Shown here piece by piece: positions 17,224 to 26,783 of a stretch of DNA of 61,302 nt. Positions within the stretch are counted from its first letter, which is position 1. Each line of letters starts with the position of its first letter. The notes below the pieces were generated by a model. That model made no database searches. It was given only the letters and a program-made list of their open reading frames with translations, and was not told the origin of the DNA. Both the position numbers and the translations under genes were made by a program. The stretch is from Hyphomonadaceae bacterium BL14 (GTDB lineage: Bacteria; Pseudomonadota; Alphaproteobacteria; Caulobacterales; Maricaulaceae), in NCBI GenBank assembly GCA_027627705.1, contig CP091242.1, forward strand, positions 2,970,506-3,031,807, read 5' to 3'.

Positions 17224-19311
17224 TCATTGTGAACGAAGCGCGTTTACATTTACTCCTCGATCCCCGAGATTCTTGAACAGCAACTTCAATGCGTTTGTCT
17301 CGCTTTTTGTGAAACCAATATTCCCCCGCGCCAGCTTGGAAAGAGCCTTGGCGGACAGGGGGGAAATCACTTTGTGCTTCCGTGCGAGCTGTTCGATCTT
17401 GAACGCGTTGTCCACCAGCCCGTAAAGCAGGCGCTCGAATTCTATCTCGAGATCTATCTTCTTCTCGTTCTTGCCCGCCTTTCGTGCGTCATCCGCATCC
17501 TCAAGGCTGATGGTCATGGAATCGATTGCGTCGCCGATCTCGAACCTGATCCCCTGGACGCTCGACCAGCATCCTTGTGTCTTTGCGTATTCGCTCACGT
17601 TCGTGAGGCCGGTCGGCGTGGATTTGACGGCTTTGGCCACGACTGGAGCGAGTTCCTCGAAAATGGCCTGCAGTTCCTCGGGAACTGCTTGACGCCTCCA
17701 GATCCCCTCGAGATCCAGTGCTTCCTTGCGCTTCTCTTCAAGGTAATCGACCAGCCATGCGACGGTGTAGGTGACGATGTTCGCCTTGTATCCACGGTCG
17801 ATCTGATACCAGTCCGACTGCCCAATCATTCGGTCCACCCATCGGAACACGATCGCCTTGGCAACGCTCGCTCGAAAGAAGCGCTCATTGTAGTTGGCAG
17901 CGCCTTTGTCCCACTTCTTTCCGATCTCCTTTGCGAACTCGAGAAAGCATTTCTGGGCGCCGAGACTAACGACATGAGGCTGGGCCTTGAAGGTGAGATG
18001 GTACTTGGCGAAGTCGGTTTTATGTATGAGTTGGGCTCGCGGAAACTCTGCTTCGAACCGCCGCCTCTCTGCTGGCGTCCTCGATGACTGTTCGTTCCGG
18101 TACTGGCCCCGTGCCCGTTCGTAGAACCACCTTGTCCCTGCGAACGTGCCCTCGGCGGCCGGGGAGGTCAGGCGCCGCGAAATCTGTTGCATCTCGATGT
18201 GGAAGGGATGGCTGGAAAAGAAATCCGCTTCACTGATGCGGTTCTGCGTATTGGCGTATCGTGAAATTCTGGGAACGACGTCCTCGACCTTTTCCGCCCG
18301 CACCACGGAAAGTTTCATCTGCACGAAGACCCTTGAGAGGTCGGCCTTGTTCTTGTCCTTCGCGTAAAGAAGGGACGCGGTGGTCTGGCCACCATTTACG
18401 ATCTGAAGGTCGTTCAGCCTAGAGAGCGCCAGCCCCTGATCGGTCTCCACAGTCGCAACCGAGGTTGCCGTCGCGGTGATGCCGTTGTTGAAGGCAAAGA
18501 ACATCTCGGGCTCATCGCTGGCCGTAGCTATAATGCCTTTGTTGGCCTTAGTGCGGGCCTGAAGGAATGTTCGAACATTCTGTTCCATGAGCCGCGCGCC
18601 ATACATCGCATAGATGCGCGCAAGAAGTTCGCCTGGAACAACGACCAGGTAGGACTCGTAATCGCTTCCTCCAACCGAGGCGCTGAGGCAGGGAAGGGGC
18701 TTATTGTCGTTGAGTTCCGCGACATCGAGCTCGATCGACTCGACGCCCCCTTGTGCCTTCTGGATGTCGAGGAAACGCAGGAAATCTATGACATTGAACG
18801 TGATCGGCACTCCGATCACCTCGTCAGAGTCGACGGACTTCTTGCGGGTAGCCAGGCGTGCATTCGAAAAGAGGACGCAGCGGATCCTCTTTATGTTCTG
18901 ACGGTGCTGGTAGATCTGGGTGGCGACCTGAAAAGCTGCACTGGTTTCCTCGAGCGCGCGCACAGAGGCAGCATCCGTCGACAGCTCGCAGAAGCGCTTC
19001 ACGCGCGAGAACAGCTTGTCCATTCGGTCCGCATTCAGCGGCTGGAGATCGCGCTCCGGGCGAAAATCGCAAACAGCCAGATGAAGTTCGCCCCGGTCGA
19101 GGTCGAGTGCAAAGCCGTCGACCTGGTACGGGCGGGTACCTTCCTTCCTGACCGGAGTGTAGATCAAGTCGCTGCAATCGCCGTTCTCCGCGGCGAGTTC
19201 TCCGTAGAGTTGGAAGAACGCTTCCTGTTGAGGTTCACCCGAAGAAGATGCTGCAAGCAGGAGATCGTCCCAGAATGCCCCAAAAGCGATCTCGTCTTCG
19301 TTTTCACTCAT
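17224..19311 (-). CDS. AIPR-family (abortive infection phage resistance) protein
   Basis: 695 residues. The central region has the AIPR signature: LMEQNVRTFLQARTKANKGI, then FFAFNNGITATA, LNDLQIVNGGQTTASL and ISRYANTQNRISEADF. AIPR proteins were named from phage-resistance plasmids; their biochemical activity is not settled. The C-terminal third is helical and charged. The frame opens at a TTG, but ATG 19311 is preferred and overlaps the stop of the nuclease gene by 8 bp. It is the last gene of a four-gene operon with the MORC-like ATPase, Z1 helicase and PD-(D/E)XK protein. Confidence 0.88.
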   Translation of the reverse strand: MSENEDEIAFGAFWDDLLLAASSSGEPQQEAFFQLYGELAAENGDCSDLIYTPVRKEGTRPYQVDGFALDLDRGELHLAVCDFRPERDLQPLNADRMDKLFSRVKRFCELSTDAASVRALEETSAAFQVATQIYQHRQNIKRIRCVLFSNARLATRKKSVDSDEVIGVPITFNVIDFLRFLDIQKAQGGVESIELDVAELNDNKPLPCLSASVGGSDYESYLVVVPGELLARIYAMYGARLMEQNVRTFLQARTKANKGIIATASDEPEMFFAFNNGITATATSVATVETDQGLALSRLNDLQIVNGGQTTASLLYAKDKNKADLSRVFVQMKLSVVRAEKVEDVVPRISRYANTQNRISEADFFSSHPFHIEMQQISRRLTSPAAEGTFAGTRWFYERARGQYRNEQSSRTPAERRRFEAEFPRAQLIHKTDFAKYHLTFKAQPHVVSLGAQKCFLEFAKEIGKKWDKGAANYNERFFRASVAKAIVFRWVDRMIGQSDWYQIDRGYKANIVTYTVAWLVDYLEEKRKEALDLEGIWRRQAVPEELQAIFEELAPVVAKAVKSTPTGLTNVSEYAKTQGCWSSVQGIRFEIGDAIDSMTISLEDADDARKAGKNEKKIDLEIEFERLLYGLVDNAFKIEQLARKHKVISPLSAKALSKLARGNIGFTKSETNALKLLFKNLGDRGVNVNALRSQ

Positions 19312-20290
19312 CAAACAGCCAGCCCTTCAGCCATTGGTTCGACCTTTCAAAAGGCATGCAGACATCCACCGGTATCTCGTAGCGGATCTTCCGGATGCCG
19401 GACGGAACATTGCCGGGAACAAGTCGAGGAAACGTTTGCTCGACCTCGAAGACGCGGGTTCTGACAGGTGCCCAAGCCTCCTGACTGTATTCTGGCCGAT
19501 CCTCGTACCCTGCCGCCAGGAGGCCTCCCTCGAAGATGTCGAGCGCGACGGGGCTCTTGGTCTCGATCTTTCCGCGGATGGAGGCAACATGCTCGTTGAG
19601 CGTTCTGGCTCCAGAACTATTCGGAGACGTTGAGGCCAGCGTCTGATGCCAGACCACAATTTCTCCCGAAATTGTGTCGAGTTGCGCCTCAGACGAGACC
19701 TTTATGACCTGGTCTGCAGACGAGAGTTGGCTTTTGGTCTCAAGGATCCGATCCGCGACGGCAAAGTCCTGTTCGTCGCCATAGGGGCCTCGCCATGCCC
19801 TTATCGCCTCTTCGGCGGGACGTTCGGCCAGCATGACGTTCTCGAGAAACAGTAGCTCTCCCACCAGGCCAATTATCTTCTGCCGGCTTAGAAGGTTGTT
19901 TCGCCTTTTCCCCAGAAGCTGTTGCCAGCGTCTGATGCGGCCGATGACAATGATGGCGCCTTGGGTGTTCGCTTCCACGGGCAGTTGATGGGTTGCCTCC
20001 AGAAGATCCCTGCACAGGGCGCGGAACAAGGCTGCTTGTTCGCCGTCAACCAGTGTCAGAACAAGCTCGCTGCGATTTTCCGCTGCGGCCTTGCATTCAA
20101 TGTCGATGCCGGAGATCTGCGGCAGCTCCGGCGTAGTTTCGGCGAGTGCGGTCAGTACCAATGCAAAGTTTCCGTCCGCATCGCGACCGCGGAAGAAGTC
20201 GAGGGGATGCTCAGGATCCCAGCGGCTGACGTTCCGCGTGCCGTCGCGGGGAACCGGAATCTGAGACCAGTCATCAATTATTTCCGTCAT
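19304..20290 (-). CDS. PD-(D/E)XK motif protein (DUF4420-like nuclease)
   Basis: 328 residues. A nuclease core is visible: Glu145 in GLVGELLFLENV, Asp175 in EQDFAVAD and the E-x-K pair Glu184/Lys186 in RILETKSQ. This matches the PD-(D/E)XK motif proteins found beside Z1 helicases. It is predicted to be the DNA-cutting component. The start at 20290 (MTEIIDDW) is chosen over longer frames because GAGG precedes it and the overlap with the Z1 gene is then 17 bp. Its stop overlaps the AIPR start. Confidence 0.85.
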   Translation of the reverse strand: MTEIIDDWSQIPVPRDGTRNVSRWDPEHPLDFFRGRDADGNFALVLTALAETTPELPQISGIDIECKAAAENRSELVLTLVDGEQAALFRALCRDLLEATHQLPVEANTQGAIIVIGRIRRWQQLLGKRRNNLLSRQKIIGLVGELLFLENVMLAERPAEEAIRAWRGPYGDEQDFAVADRILETKSQLSSADQVIKVSSEAQLDTISGEIVVWHQTLASTSPNSSGARTLNEHVASIRGKIETKSPVALDIFEGGLLAAGYEDRPEYSQEAWAPVRTRVFEVEQTFPRLVPGNVPSGIRKIRYEIPVDVCMPFERSNQWLKGWLFDE

Positions 20291-23051
20291 CGGTGATCGC
20301 CTCTTCGTCATCATCACGTGCCTCGTCAACGTCCGCGCCCATGGTTCTCACCCAGACCGGGTTGACATGATATCGCCTGGCACGGACGGGCGTGCCGGTA
20401 CTCGGAAAGCAGAAGCTCAGAGACACCCCGATCTCACCGATCAGGAGCTTGTGCTGATCGCCGGGTTTCCACTCGGGGTGAACTTCATTGTTCCTGATAC
20501 TGAACATGTGGATCAGGAGAAGGGGCTTTTTTCGCCTCAGGCAGAATGCCCTGTCACCGCGCAGGCCGCGTGAAAGTTTCTTTGCGTCGGCGGCCTCCCG
20601 CCGTTCTTCTTCCGTAAGCAGGATTGTCGCATCTCCAGGATCGGCAATTCGGTTCCTTTGCCCATAAGGCCGGTAGAGACCATCGATACGTGCATCTGAA
20701 TTGGTGGGGTAGGGCCGGGTTCTGATGGCGCGTTTCGCTCCACAAATCTCAAGCCTTGCCTGCAAACTATCGTCGAGCCGCTTATCCTCAAGCAGCGGAA
20801 TTACAATGTCCCACTCGGAGAGATCGGTTGTCAGCCGGTCATTTATGTAATCAAGAGCCAGTGATCGGCGACCGTCAATACGGCTGAGGACCGTCTGCCT
20901 TGCGGGAAAACTGAACGCCTCTAGCAGGTCACGCACTTTCCTTCCGGGCACATCCGACCAGACAAGGTGTTTTGCAATGTCGGCTGTAAGGGCCGCATCC
21001 CCTGCCAGTTCCGGCGTCAGCGGGTTCCCAAGACCGGCGATGAACCTCCTCGCCAGTTGCAGATGTTCGGCATTGAGTTCCCGATCGTCGTAGAGCGCGA
21101 AGCCCTCGACATGCTTGCCCGACAGATCGGCCGCTAGTTCTCTGTCCTCTGCAGCGCGCATCTTGTTGGCCGCGGTGACCGCGATGCCGGTCTCGCTCCT
21201 GCGGACTTTCAGACCGAACTGCTCCGGGGTCTCGTTGCGTTCCCGCATCCGCTTGATCTCGGCGCGGAGCTCCTCGATCGCCTCGGTGATGTAGGCATAG
21301 TGATCGGCAGCGACCTTGGGCAGATAGAGACGACAGAGATCCTCGTAGCCCGCGCGATAACCGAACCAGCGTGCCATCTGCATCAATGTGTCCGACGCGG
21401 CGGTATTACGAAGGATGTAGGAGACGCAGAGACCCTCAAGCGTGAGGCCGCGCGAGAGTGCGAGACCGCCAATTGCGATCACATGAAGCCCTGTCCCCTT
21501 GTAATGCGAGTAGTCCAGCGCGCCGCCTCGCATGTTGACTGTCCGGGTCTCGATGGTCCGAACAGCTTCATGAAATTCGGAAAGAATGTCTCCGAAGCCG
21601 AACTCCGTTTCCTTGAAATTCGCATCGAAGGTTGTCTTGAGGCACTGCATGTCGGGATCGGACAGGCCGCGTGATCCGAGGCCCGCGTTGACACGGATAG
21701 CGCTCTTCAAACGCTCCGCATAGGAATAGACGAGACCAAGAACCTGTTCCTGCATGTCATTGAAGCGGCTCACATTGATCATCATAGAGCAGTGCCTGTT
21801 GCCGTCCCCTCGCAGATGACGCAGCGCAACCACTAGAAAGAACACGCGCATGGCCTCGCACATCGATTCCGGTAGGGCCGCAAGAACGTGGCCGTTCTTG
21901 TGCTTGAGCGGCAAGAGATCGACGTAGTCGTCGATCACCTCAACCATCCGTTCTTTGAACGGTCCGGTCCGAAAGACCCGCTCCGCGCCAACGTAGTTGC
22001 TTGGAGGATCGAGCGCCTTGATGAAGTGCCGCGGAAAAAGGTCATCGGCATACATCTCTGTTTCCGTATCCGGGTCGATGAAGATGTTGGCAAAAGGGGT
22101 TGCGGTGTAGCCGACATAGGTTGACCGCGAGAACCTGTTCAGGATCGAGCGGATCGCACCATTGATGGCTGTAACTTTTTCGGGGTCCTTCTGGGTGTTG
22201 ATGGATGCATTGTCGGCTTCGTCATCAACCAAGAGGAGTGGATGTGTGATCTGGCCACCCTGCATCTGGCTGTCCAGCCAGGTGGCGAGGTTCTCCAGTG
22301 TGGCCTTATTCTTCTTCATCACGAAGATGATGGGTTCCTTCAGGGCGGAGATGGTCACGCCGTAGTCAGAAATCTCCTTCTTGAAGTCGCGGTCACGTGA
22401 GGTGCCATATGCGGGAAACCTCTTCGGACCGTCACCGTATTCGGCGACCGTCAGCGTCTCATCGAATGCGGCCTGGAAAATCGACTTCTTGCCGATAAAG
22501 GCCTCGTCAATGCGCTCTTGTGTCTGGGCTCGCAGGGAATTGGTCAGGCCAGCCAGAAGAATGATTATCTTGTAGCCTGCATCCGCCGCCTTCGCGATCA
22601 GGGCCGAGTAGTTGGTGGTCTTCCCTGACTGAACGTGTCCCATGACCATTCCCCGCCGTCGCCATGAACCGGTCTGTGCGGGATTGCCAGAATAGTCGAG
22701 TATTTCATCGGAGACCTGATCCAGCACGGATACGACGTGCGGGGGAAGTGCTCCAGTGTCGAGGTAATACTCCTTCAGTCGATTCCAGTAGTAGAAATCG
22801 ATGTCCCCCGATCGCTCGTGAAGCCAGGGCTCATGTTCTGCAAGAACGGCAGACCCTGCCCCCTGGGTGATGGCAAAGATGGACTGGAAGTGCCGGACGA
22901 ATTTGATCCGTTCTTCGGCCGTAATTTCGAAGGGTGAGGTCTCAATGACAGCTTCAATAGCTCCCTCAGGAATCGATTGGATTTTCCGCAGACTGTCGGC
23001 GTGCCGGTTAAGTATCTCCGTTCGGAGGTAGGAGATGCGTGGGTCTTTCAT
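20274..23051 (-). CDS. Z1-domain superfamily II helicase/ATPase
   Basis: 925 residues. Walker A is GHVQSGKT (138-145). A DEAD-like Walker B is VDDEADN (275-281), GYTATPFAN (314-322) is the motif III region, and LSRGLTLEG with QMARWFGYRAGYEDLCRLY (around 560-590) supplies the motif V/VI arginines. This is the Z1 helicase known from MORC/MutL-associated restriction-like operons. ATG 23051 forms an ATGA overlap with the upstream ATPase stop and replaces the longer frame from 23069. It likely translocates on DNA to drive the neighbouring nuclease. Confidence 0.9.
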   Translation of the reverse strand: MKDPRISYLRTEILNRHADSLRKIQSIPEGAIEAVIETSPFEITAEERIKFVRHFQSIFAITQGAGSAVLAEHEPWLHERSGDIDFYYWNRLKEYYLDTGALPPHVVSVLDQVSDEILDYSGNPAQTGSWRRRGMVMGHVQSGKTTNYSALIAKAADAGYKIIILLAGLTNSLRAQTQERIDEAFIGKKSIFQAAFDETLTVAEYGDGPKRFPAYGTSRDRDFKKEISDYGVTISALKEPIIFVMKKNKATLENLATWLDSQMQGGQITHPLLLVDDEADNASINTQKDPEKVTAINGAIRSILNRFSRSTYVGYTATPFANIFIDPDTETEMYADDLFPRHFIKALDPPSNYVGAERVFRTGPFKERMVEVIDDYVDLLPLKHKNGHVLAALPESMCEAMRVFFLVVALRHLRGDGNRHCSMMINVSRFNDMQEQVLGLVYSYAERLKSAIRVNAGLGSRGLSDPDMQCLKTTFDANFKETEFGFGDILSEFHEAVRTIETRTVNMRGGALDYSHYKGTGLHVIAIGGLALSRGLTLEGLCVSYILRNTAASDTLMQMARWFGYRAGYEDLCRLYLPKVAADHYAYITEAIEELRAEIKRMRERNETPEQFGLKVRRSETGIAVTAANKMRAAEDRELAADLSGKHVEGFALYDDRELNAEHLQLARRFIAGLGNPLTPELAGDAALTADIAKHLVWSDVPGRKVRDLLEAFSFPARQTVLSRIDGRRSLALDYINDRLTTDLSEWDIVIPLLEDKRLDDSLQARLEICGAKRAIRTRPYPTNSDARIDGLYRPYGQRNRIADPGDATILLTEEERREAADAKKLSRGLRGDRAFCLRRKKPLLLIHMFSIRNNEVHPEWKPGDQHKLLIGEIGVSLSFCFPSTGTPVRARRYHVNPVWVRTMGADVDEARDDDEEAITDDGNN

Positions 23052-24520
23052 TTGAACTTCCAGCCCCATTCTTTGAGTTTTAATTCGACAAAATCCTGAT
23101 GAGCCTCAAACGGTTCGGTATTCAGAATCATCTCTAGGCATTTGCGGAAGTCGCCGCCGGAACGCGAGAGCATTCTAGGCGCTATGATGGCGAGCTGGTC
23201 CTCGAGTTCCTTAGGAGACAGGATCGACTGGCCGATGTCCTCGCCGCGCGTGAGCGAGTCGTCTGCGAAGGCCGTTACAGGGAAGTTCTGTTCGATCTGG
23301 CGCAGGGCCGCCATGACCAGCAGCCGGGTGTCCTGGTCGGTAGATTGCAGCAGCTCCTCGAGTACCGGGTGTTCGCGATTGAGCTCGTATCTGATCTCGT
23401 TGTTGCGCGAATAGCGTTTCCAGACCGGCTTTGCGGTAGGGTGATCTATACGTCCGCCGCGTCGCCTGTAAGTTTGTCCCGACTTCTTTCTAAGTCCGGC
23501 GATAATCTGCCTCAGCCTCGCCTTCAATGCGGCAGGGAGCTGGGCGTCGCTCTTGTCGACCGTGATTTTCCAGAGATCGTCCAGCGAGTTTGGAATGTCG
23601 ACACTTATGCGAACGAGTTGGGAGAGTTCCCCGAATTTTGCGAGGCGAAACCAGGTCCCGTAGATGATGAGCCGGTTGTTCCGATAGACATAGAACCCCT
23701 GGTTTCGAAGGAAGCCTTCTTCGCCTCCGAGGCGCTCGTGTTCGTGCGGCTTCAGTTTCGAGAAATGCGGCAGGACATAGGGCTGAATGAGGATCGTAGT
23801 GCCCTCCATCAACAGGGGTTCGATTTCGAGAACCTGCGTCGCCTCATGTTTTCGGTAGAAGGGGTCGTAGGCATCGAGCCGATTGCCATTCACTGAAATC
23901 GAGAGCCGGTTTCGACTTCCCGCAATGCCTTCGATGAAACGATGGAACACCAGAGCCAGCTGTTCGCTGGTCTGGGCGATCAGCTCATTGAATTCGGCAT
24001 TGGAAAGTGATCCGCCCTCGGAGAGCCGATCCGTGTGTGTCCATATCACTGAGGTTCCGGAACTGTCCGGCGACAGGCCGTGATCAATGCCATAGATCTC
24101 GGACGGGTTGAGAACGCCCATCTTCCATTCATCGAGATCGTCAAGATCCCAGACGGCCCCTGACATCTCCGAATTCCTTGATGAGATCACCGTCAGTTTT
24201 TTACATTGTGAAAAAGACGCCGACTTCATGCCCCAACCGAAGCGGCCCAAATCGTCAGGGGATCGTTCCTTCGAGGGGTTGCTCGAAGCCGGGCGCATTG
24301 CATCCATAAGCTCACTTGGCGACATGCCTTCCCCATCATCCGTAATGGTGACAACGGGATCCCCGGCGTTGAAGAGGCAGCTGATCTCGATGAACGACGC
24401 GTGCGCCTTGATGCTGTTATCGATCAGGTCTGCAAGCGCCGCAGCGAGGTCATAATTTCCAAAGCTGCGGGCAGACATCATCAAAGATGATGCATCCGGC
24501 GGATTGCTTACATATTTCAT
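23048..24520 (-). CDS. MORC-like GHKL ATPase
   Basis: 490 residues. The N-terminal GHKL fold is clear: N-box ALADLIDNSIKA (28-39), DDGEGM (61-66) and GRFGWGMKSAS (92-102). This resembles bacterial MORC/Hsp90-type ATPases, which clamp DNA by ATP-dependent dimerisation. The rest has an S5-like domain and a charged C-terminal region without known motif. It is the first gene of the operon, followed by the Z1 helicase through a 4-bp overlap. Its promoter must lie in the 466-bp gap it shares with the divergent restriction gene. Confidence 0.88.
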   Translation of the reverse strand: MKYVSNPPDASSLMMSARSFGNYDLAAALADLIDNSIKAHASFIEISCLFNAGDPVVTITDDGEGMSPSELMDAMRPASSNPSKERSPDDLGRFGWGMKSASFSQCKKLTVISSRNSEMSGAVWDLDDLDEWKMGVLNPSEIYGIDHGLSPDSSGTSVIWTHTDRLSEGGSLSNAEFNELIAQTSEQLALVFHRFIEGIAGSRNRLSISVNGNRLDAYDPFYRKHEATQVLEIEPLLMEGTTILIQPYVLPHFSKLKPHEHERLGGEEGFLRNQGFYVYRNNRLIIYGTWFRLAKFGELSQLVRISVDIPNSLDDLWKITVDKSDAQLPAALKARLRQIIAGLRKKSGQTYRRRGGRIDHPTAKPVWKRYSRNNEIRYELNREHPVLEELLQSTDQDTRLLVMAALRQIEQNFPVTAFADDSLTRGEDIGQSILSPKELEDQLAIIAPRMLSRSGGDFRKCLEMILNTEPFEAHQDFVELKLKEWGWKFK

Positions 24521-24578
24521 TGGCTGACCGCGTCCCTTAGAGGTGGCTCGGTTGATCTGAACAGGGCCCGGGCGTTAT

Positions 24579-24671
24579 CTAAGTGGTTTCCCGCTTCGTT
24601 TGCGCCGCTATCGCATCGGGTATCGGCTGGTTGAAGTAGGCCTGTTCGGGGGTTTTCCCGTCAAGTGTGAA
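24579..24671 (-). pseudogene. C-terminal remnant of an IS3-family transposase
   Basis: Thirty-one codons including the stop read FTLDGKTPEQAYFNQP followed by IPDAIAAQTKRETT. The TP-x-x-AYF motif is typical of the extreme C-terminus of IS3-group transposases. The rest of the element is absent: upstream the match breaks at a sequence resembling another IS end (24672-24692). It marks past IS activity beside the defence operon. Confidence 0.6.
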
Positions 24672-24674
24672 TCG

Positions 24675-24986
24675 GCTTCCAAATTTGACCCCTTTTGAAT
24701 TCGTCGCAGGTAATTGAACCTAAATAAGAAAAACTTTGCTCGCATAGGTCATTCTCGGCAGCGGTCGTGCTCCCCACATTTTGCCACTGAAAATTGCAAT
24801 GATTTCAGCCCATTAAGGTTGATTGTAAGAGGGTGATACTTCGATGCCGTTGCACATCAAGTGGCGATGAAGCAATGCAAGTCAGCTTGAGTTAGCTGAA
24901 CTTCAGCTCACCTAGCAACACTAACTCCAGCGCTCCCACTTGTGCCCTGACACCCGCCCGCTCCATCCTGCTTGCGGAGGATGGGC
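24675..24986. promoter_or_regulatory. Divergent intergenic region with palindromes, probable promoter/operator
   Basis: This AT-richer gap lies between the MORC-like operon and the restriction gene and has no gene. It contains a perfect 15-base palindrome AGCTGAACTTCAGCT (24894-24908) and, just upstream, CAGCTTGAGTTAGCTG (24883-24898), which is another inverted repeat sharing AGCTG arms. Overlapping palindromes about 80 bp before a restriction gene are reasonable operator candidates, for instance for the HTH of the cytosine methyltransferase. No experimental or comparative support is available here. Confidence 0.4.
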
Positions 24987-26336
24987 ATGGGAATCGCGAC
25001 GATCCGTGAGTTGCAGGTGCTATTGCGTGGGCACGGTGTGACCACCGCGTATGTGAAGAAGCTCGCGACGAAACAGGACAACGACAAGAACCAGATATAT
25101 CTGGGCGCCGGCCTCGACAGCGTCACCAACCTCTTTCCTGCGACGATATCGGTTCGCGCGCCCAGCGAAAGCACGGCCAAGCCTGGCTCGAGGGCTGGTC
25201 AGCCGAAAATGGAGGCTGCGCTGCGGTTCGCCTGGCTGGACCCGGGCGGCAATCGCCACGTTGCACCGGGCGCGCGCATCATCGACTATTTTCAGTACCC
25301 GGAGATCCGGTTCTCGGGATTTCTGAAGGGATGTGAAGGCGCGCCTGACGCTCTCCGCCGGCGGCTCCAGGCCGGTTTCGGGCAGCGCTGGCTCGTTATG
25401 GGAAATGCGCCTGACGGGACCGTTCTGGGCGTGGTGCTCACCGAGCGCGATGACCCACTGGCGTCGAACTTTCCCGAGCTGCCAGCCTTGGCTGGCTCAG
25501 GCGTTCTGCTTGTTCTGACTGTTGATGAGGAGGCGGGGCGAGAGCCGCGGGATCTGGTCAATGAGGAGATCGGCCGGATCGTTGCCGGGGGGTGGCATTC
25601 GTCCGTCATCATGAAGGCCACCGGTATCGTGCCGTTCCGCGGCGCACAGGGGGCCGGGTATACGCTTGAGGCCCTGCTGGGCGTCACGGCGAACGCGGAG
25701 AAGGCTCCCGACCGTCATGGTTTCGAGATCAAGTCCTACTCGGGCTCGCGCATCAGCCTGATGACGCCCACGCCCGACCGGGGTTATCAGGGGGAACGGA
25801 CATTCCGCGAGTTCATGGAGCGATTTGGCCAGCCTGCGGTCAACGGGGATGGCTCGCGCCGCTTTGTCGGTCTGTTCCGGGCTGGTGGCCACAATGAGAA
25901 GCACGGACTTTCCATGCGGGTGGCCGGATATGATCAGGTTGCTGACCGGTTCTCTGGCCATGCCGGGGAGATCGCAGTGGAGCTGTTTGATCCGGTGACC
26001 GGGGACATCGCGGCAGGCTGGTCGCTGGAGCGCCTCGCCAATTCCTGGAACCGTAAACACGCCTCCGCACTCTACATCCGCGCGGAGAAGAACCCCGCGC
26101 CTGCAGGCGATGGACAGGACGAGTACCGCTATCTCACGCCGTGGCTGGTCGGAGAAGGCACCGATGTGTGGAGGCTGCTGAGGGCCATCGCGGCCGGCTA
26201 CGTGTTCTATGACCCTGCTGACACCATCTACGCCGATGGCAGATCGAAGGTGCGCTCCCAGTGGCGGGTCAATTCAAGCACGCTGAAAAGCACGATGGAC
26301 CGGCTTTACGCCCGCGTGTCAGAGACGGGCGGCTGA
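24987..26336 (+). CDS. Type II restriction endonuclease, MvaI/BcnI family
   Basis: 449 residues. The C-terminal half matches MvaI/BcnI-type enzymes: YTLEALLGV (225-233), then PDRHGFEIKSYSGSRISLMT with Asp242 and the E-x-K pair Glu247/Lys249. These enzymes cut as monomers at CC-S-GG or CC-W-GG; the site of this one is not readable. The N-terminal ~200 residues form an extra domain starting with an HTH-like stretch (IRELQVLLRGHGVTTAYVKK). ATG 24987 has GGAGG six bases ahead and is preferred over TTG 24972. It converges on vsr with an 18-bp overlap. Confidence 0.85.
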   Translation: MGIATIRELQVLLRGHGVTTAYVKKLATKQDNDKNQIYLGAGLDSVTNLFPATISVRAPSESTAKPGSRAGQPKMEAALRFAWLDPGGNRHVAPGARIIDYFQYPEIRFSGFLKGCEGAPDALRRRLQAGFGQRWLVMGNAPDGTVLGVVLTERDDPLASNFPELPALAGSGVLLVLTVDEEAGREPRDLVNEEIGRIVAGGWHSSVIMKATGIVPFRGAQGAGYTLEALLGVTANAEKAPDRHGFEIKSYSGSRISLMTPTPDRGYQGERTFREFMERFGQPAVNGDGSRRFVGLFRAGGHNEKHGLSMRVAGYDQVADRFSGHAGEIAVELFDPVTGDIAAGWSLERLANSWNRKHASALYIRAEKNPAPAGDGQDEYRYLTPWLVGEGTDVWRLLRAIAAGYVFYDPADTIYADGRSKVRSQWRVNSSTLKSTMDRLYARVSETGG

Positions 26337-26783
26337 CCCACGCAGTTCAAGCTGTGGTGGGCCGTCCGCGAGCCACGCGGCGCACCTGCCCATGAGGTCG
26401 CCGAAATCCAGAGCCTCCTTCCCGCGCAGGGCGCATTCCCAGATTTCCAGGACGCGCCAGCCTTCCTCGAGCAGCTGCGCGCGCGCCCGTCCGTCGCGTT
26501 CCCGGTTGGCGTCGATCTTGGCCTGCCAGAATCCGGGCCGTGTTCCGGGCAGGCGGAACAGGTGGCAGTCGTGGCCGTGCCAGAAGCAGCCATGTACGAA
26601 GATCACGGCGCGTCGCGGACGGAAAACCAGGTCCGGTCGCCCCGGAAGATCACGCCCATGCAGCCGGTAGCGGTAGCCGAGCGCGTGAAGCCCTCTCCGG
26701 ACCGCCATTTCAGGGCGCGTGTCACGACCTCTTATGCCGGACATCATCCGGCTGCGTGTGGTGCTGTCGACGATGTCAGGCAA
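26319..26783 (-). CDS. vsr: Very short patch repair endonuclease
   Basis: 154 residues. It carries the Vsr signature: RSRMMSGIRGRDTRPEM at the N-terminus, RPDLVF with the catalytic Asp, and VFVHGCFWHGHDC-like IFVHGCFWHGHDC with zinc ligands. Vsr nicks 5' of T in T:G mismatches that arise when 5-methylcytosine deaminates, so it protects the genome from the mutagenic effect of the partner methyltransferase. Its start overlaps the dcm stop by 8 bp, so the two are co-translated. Confidence 0.95.
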   Translation of the reverse strand: MPDIVDSTTRSRMMSGIRGRDTRPEMAVRRGLHALGYRYRLHGRDLPGRPDLVFRPRRAVIFVHGCFWHGHDCHLFRLPGTRPGFWQAKIDANRERDGRARAQLLEEGWRVLEIWECALRGKEALDFGDLMGRCAAWLADGPPQLELRGSAARL

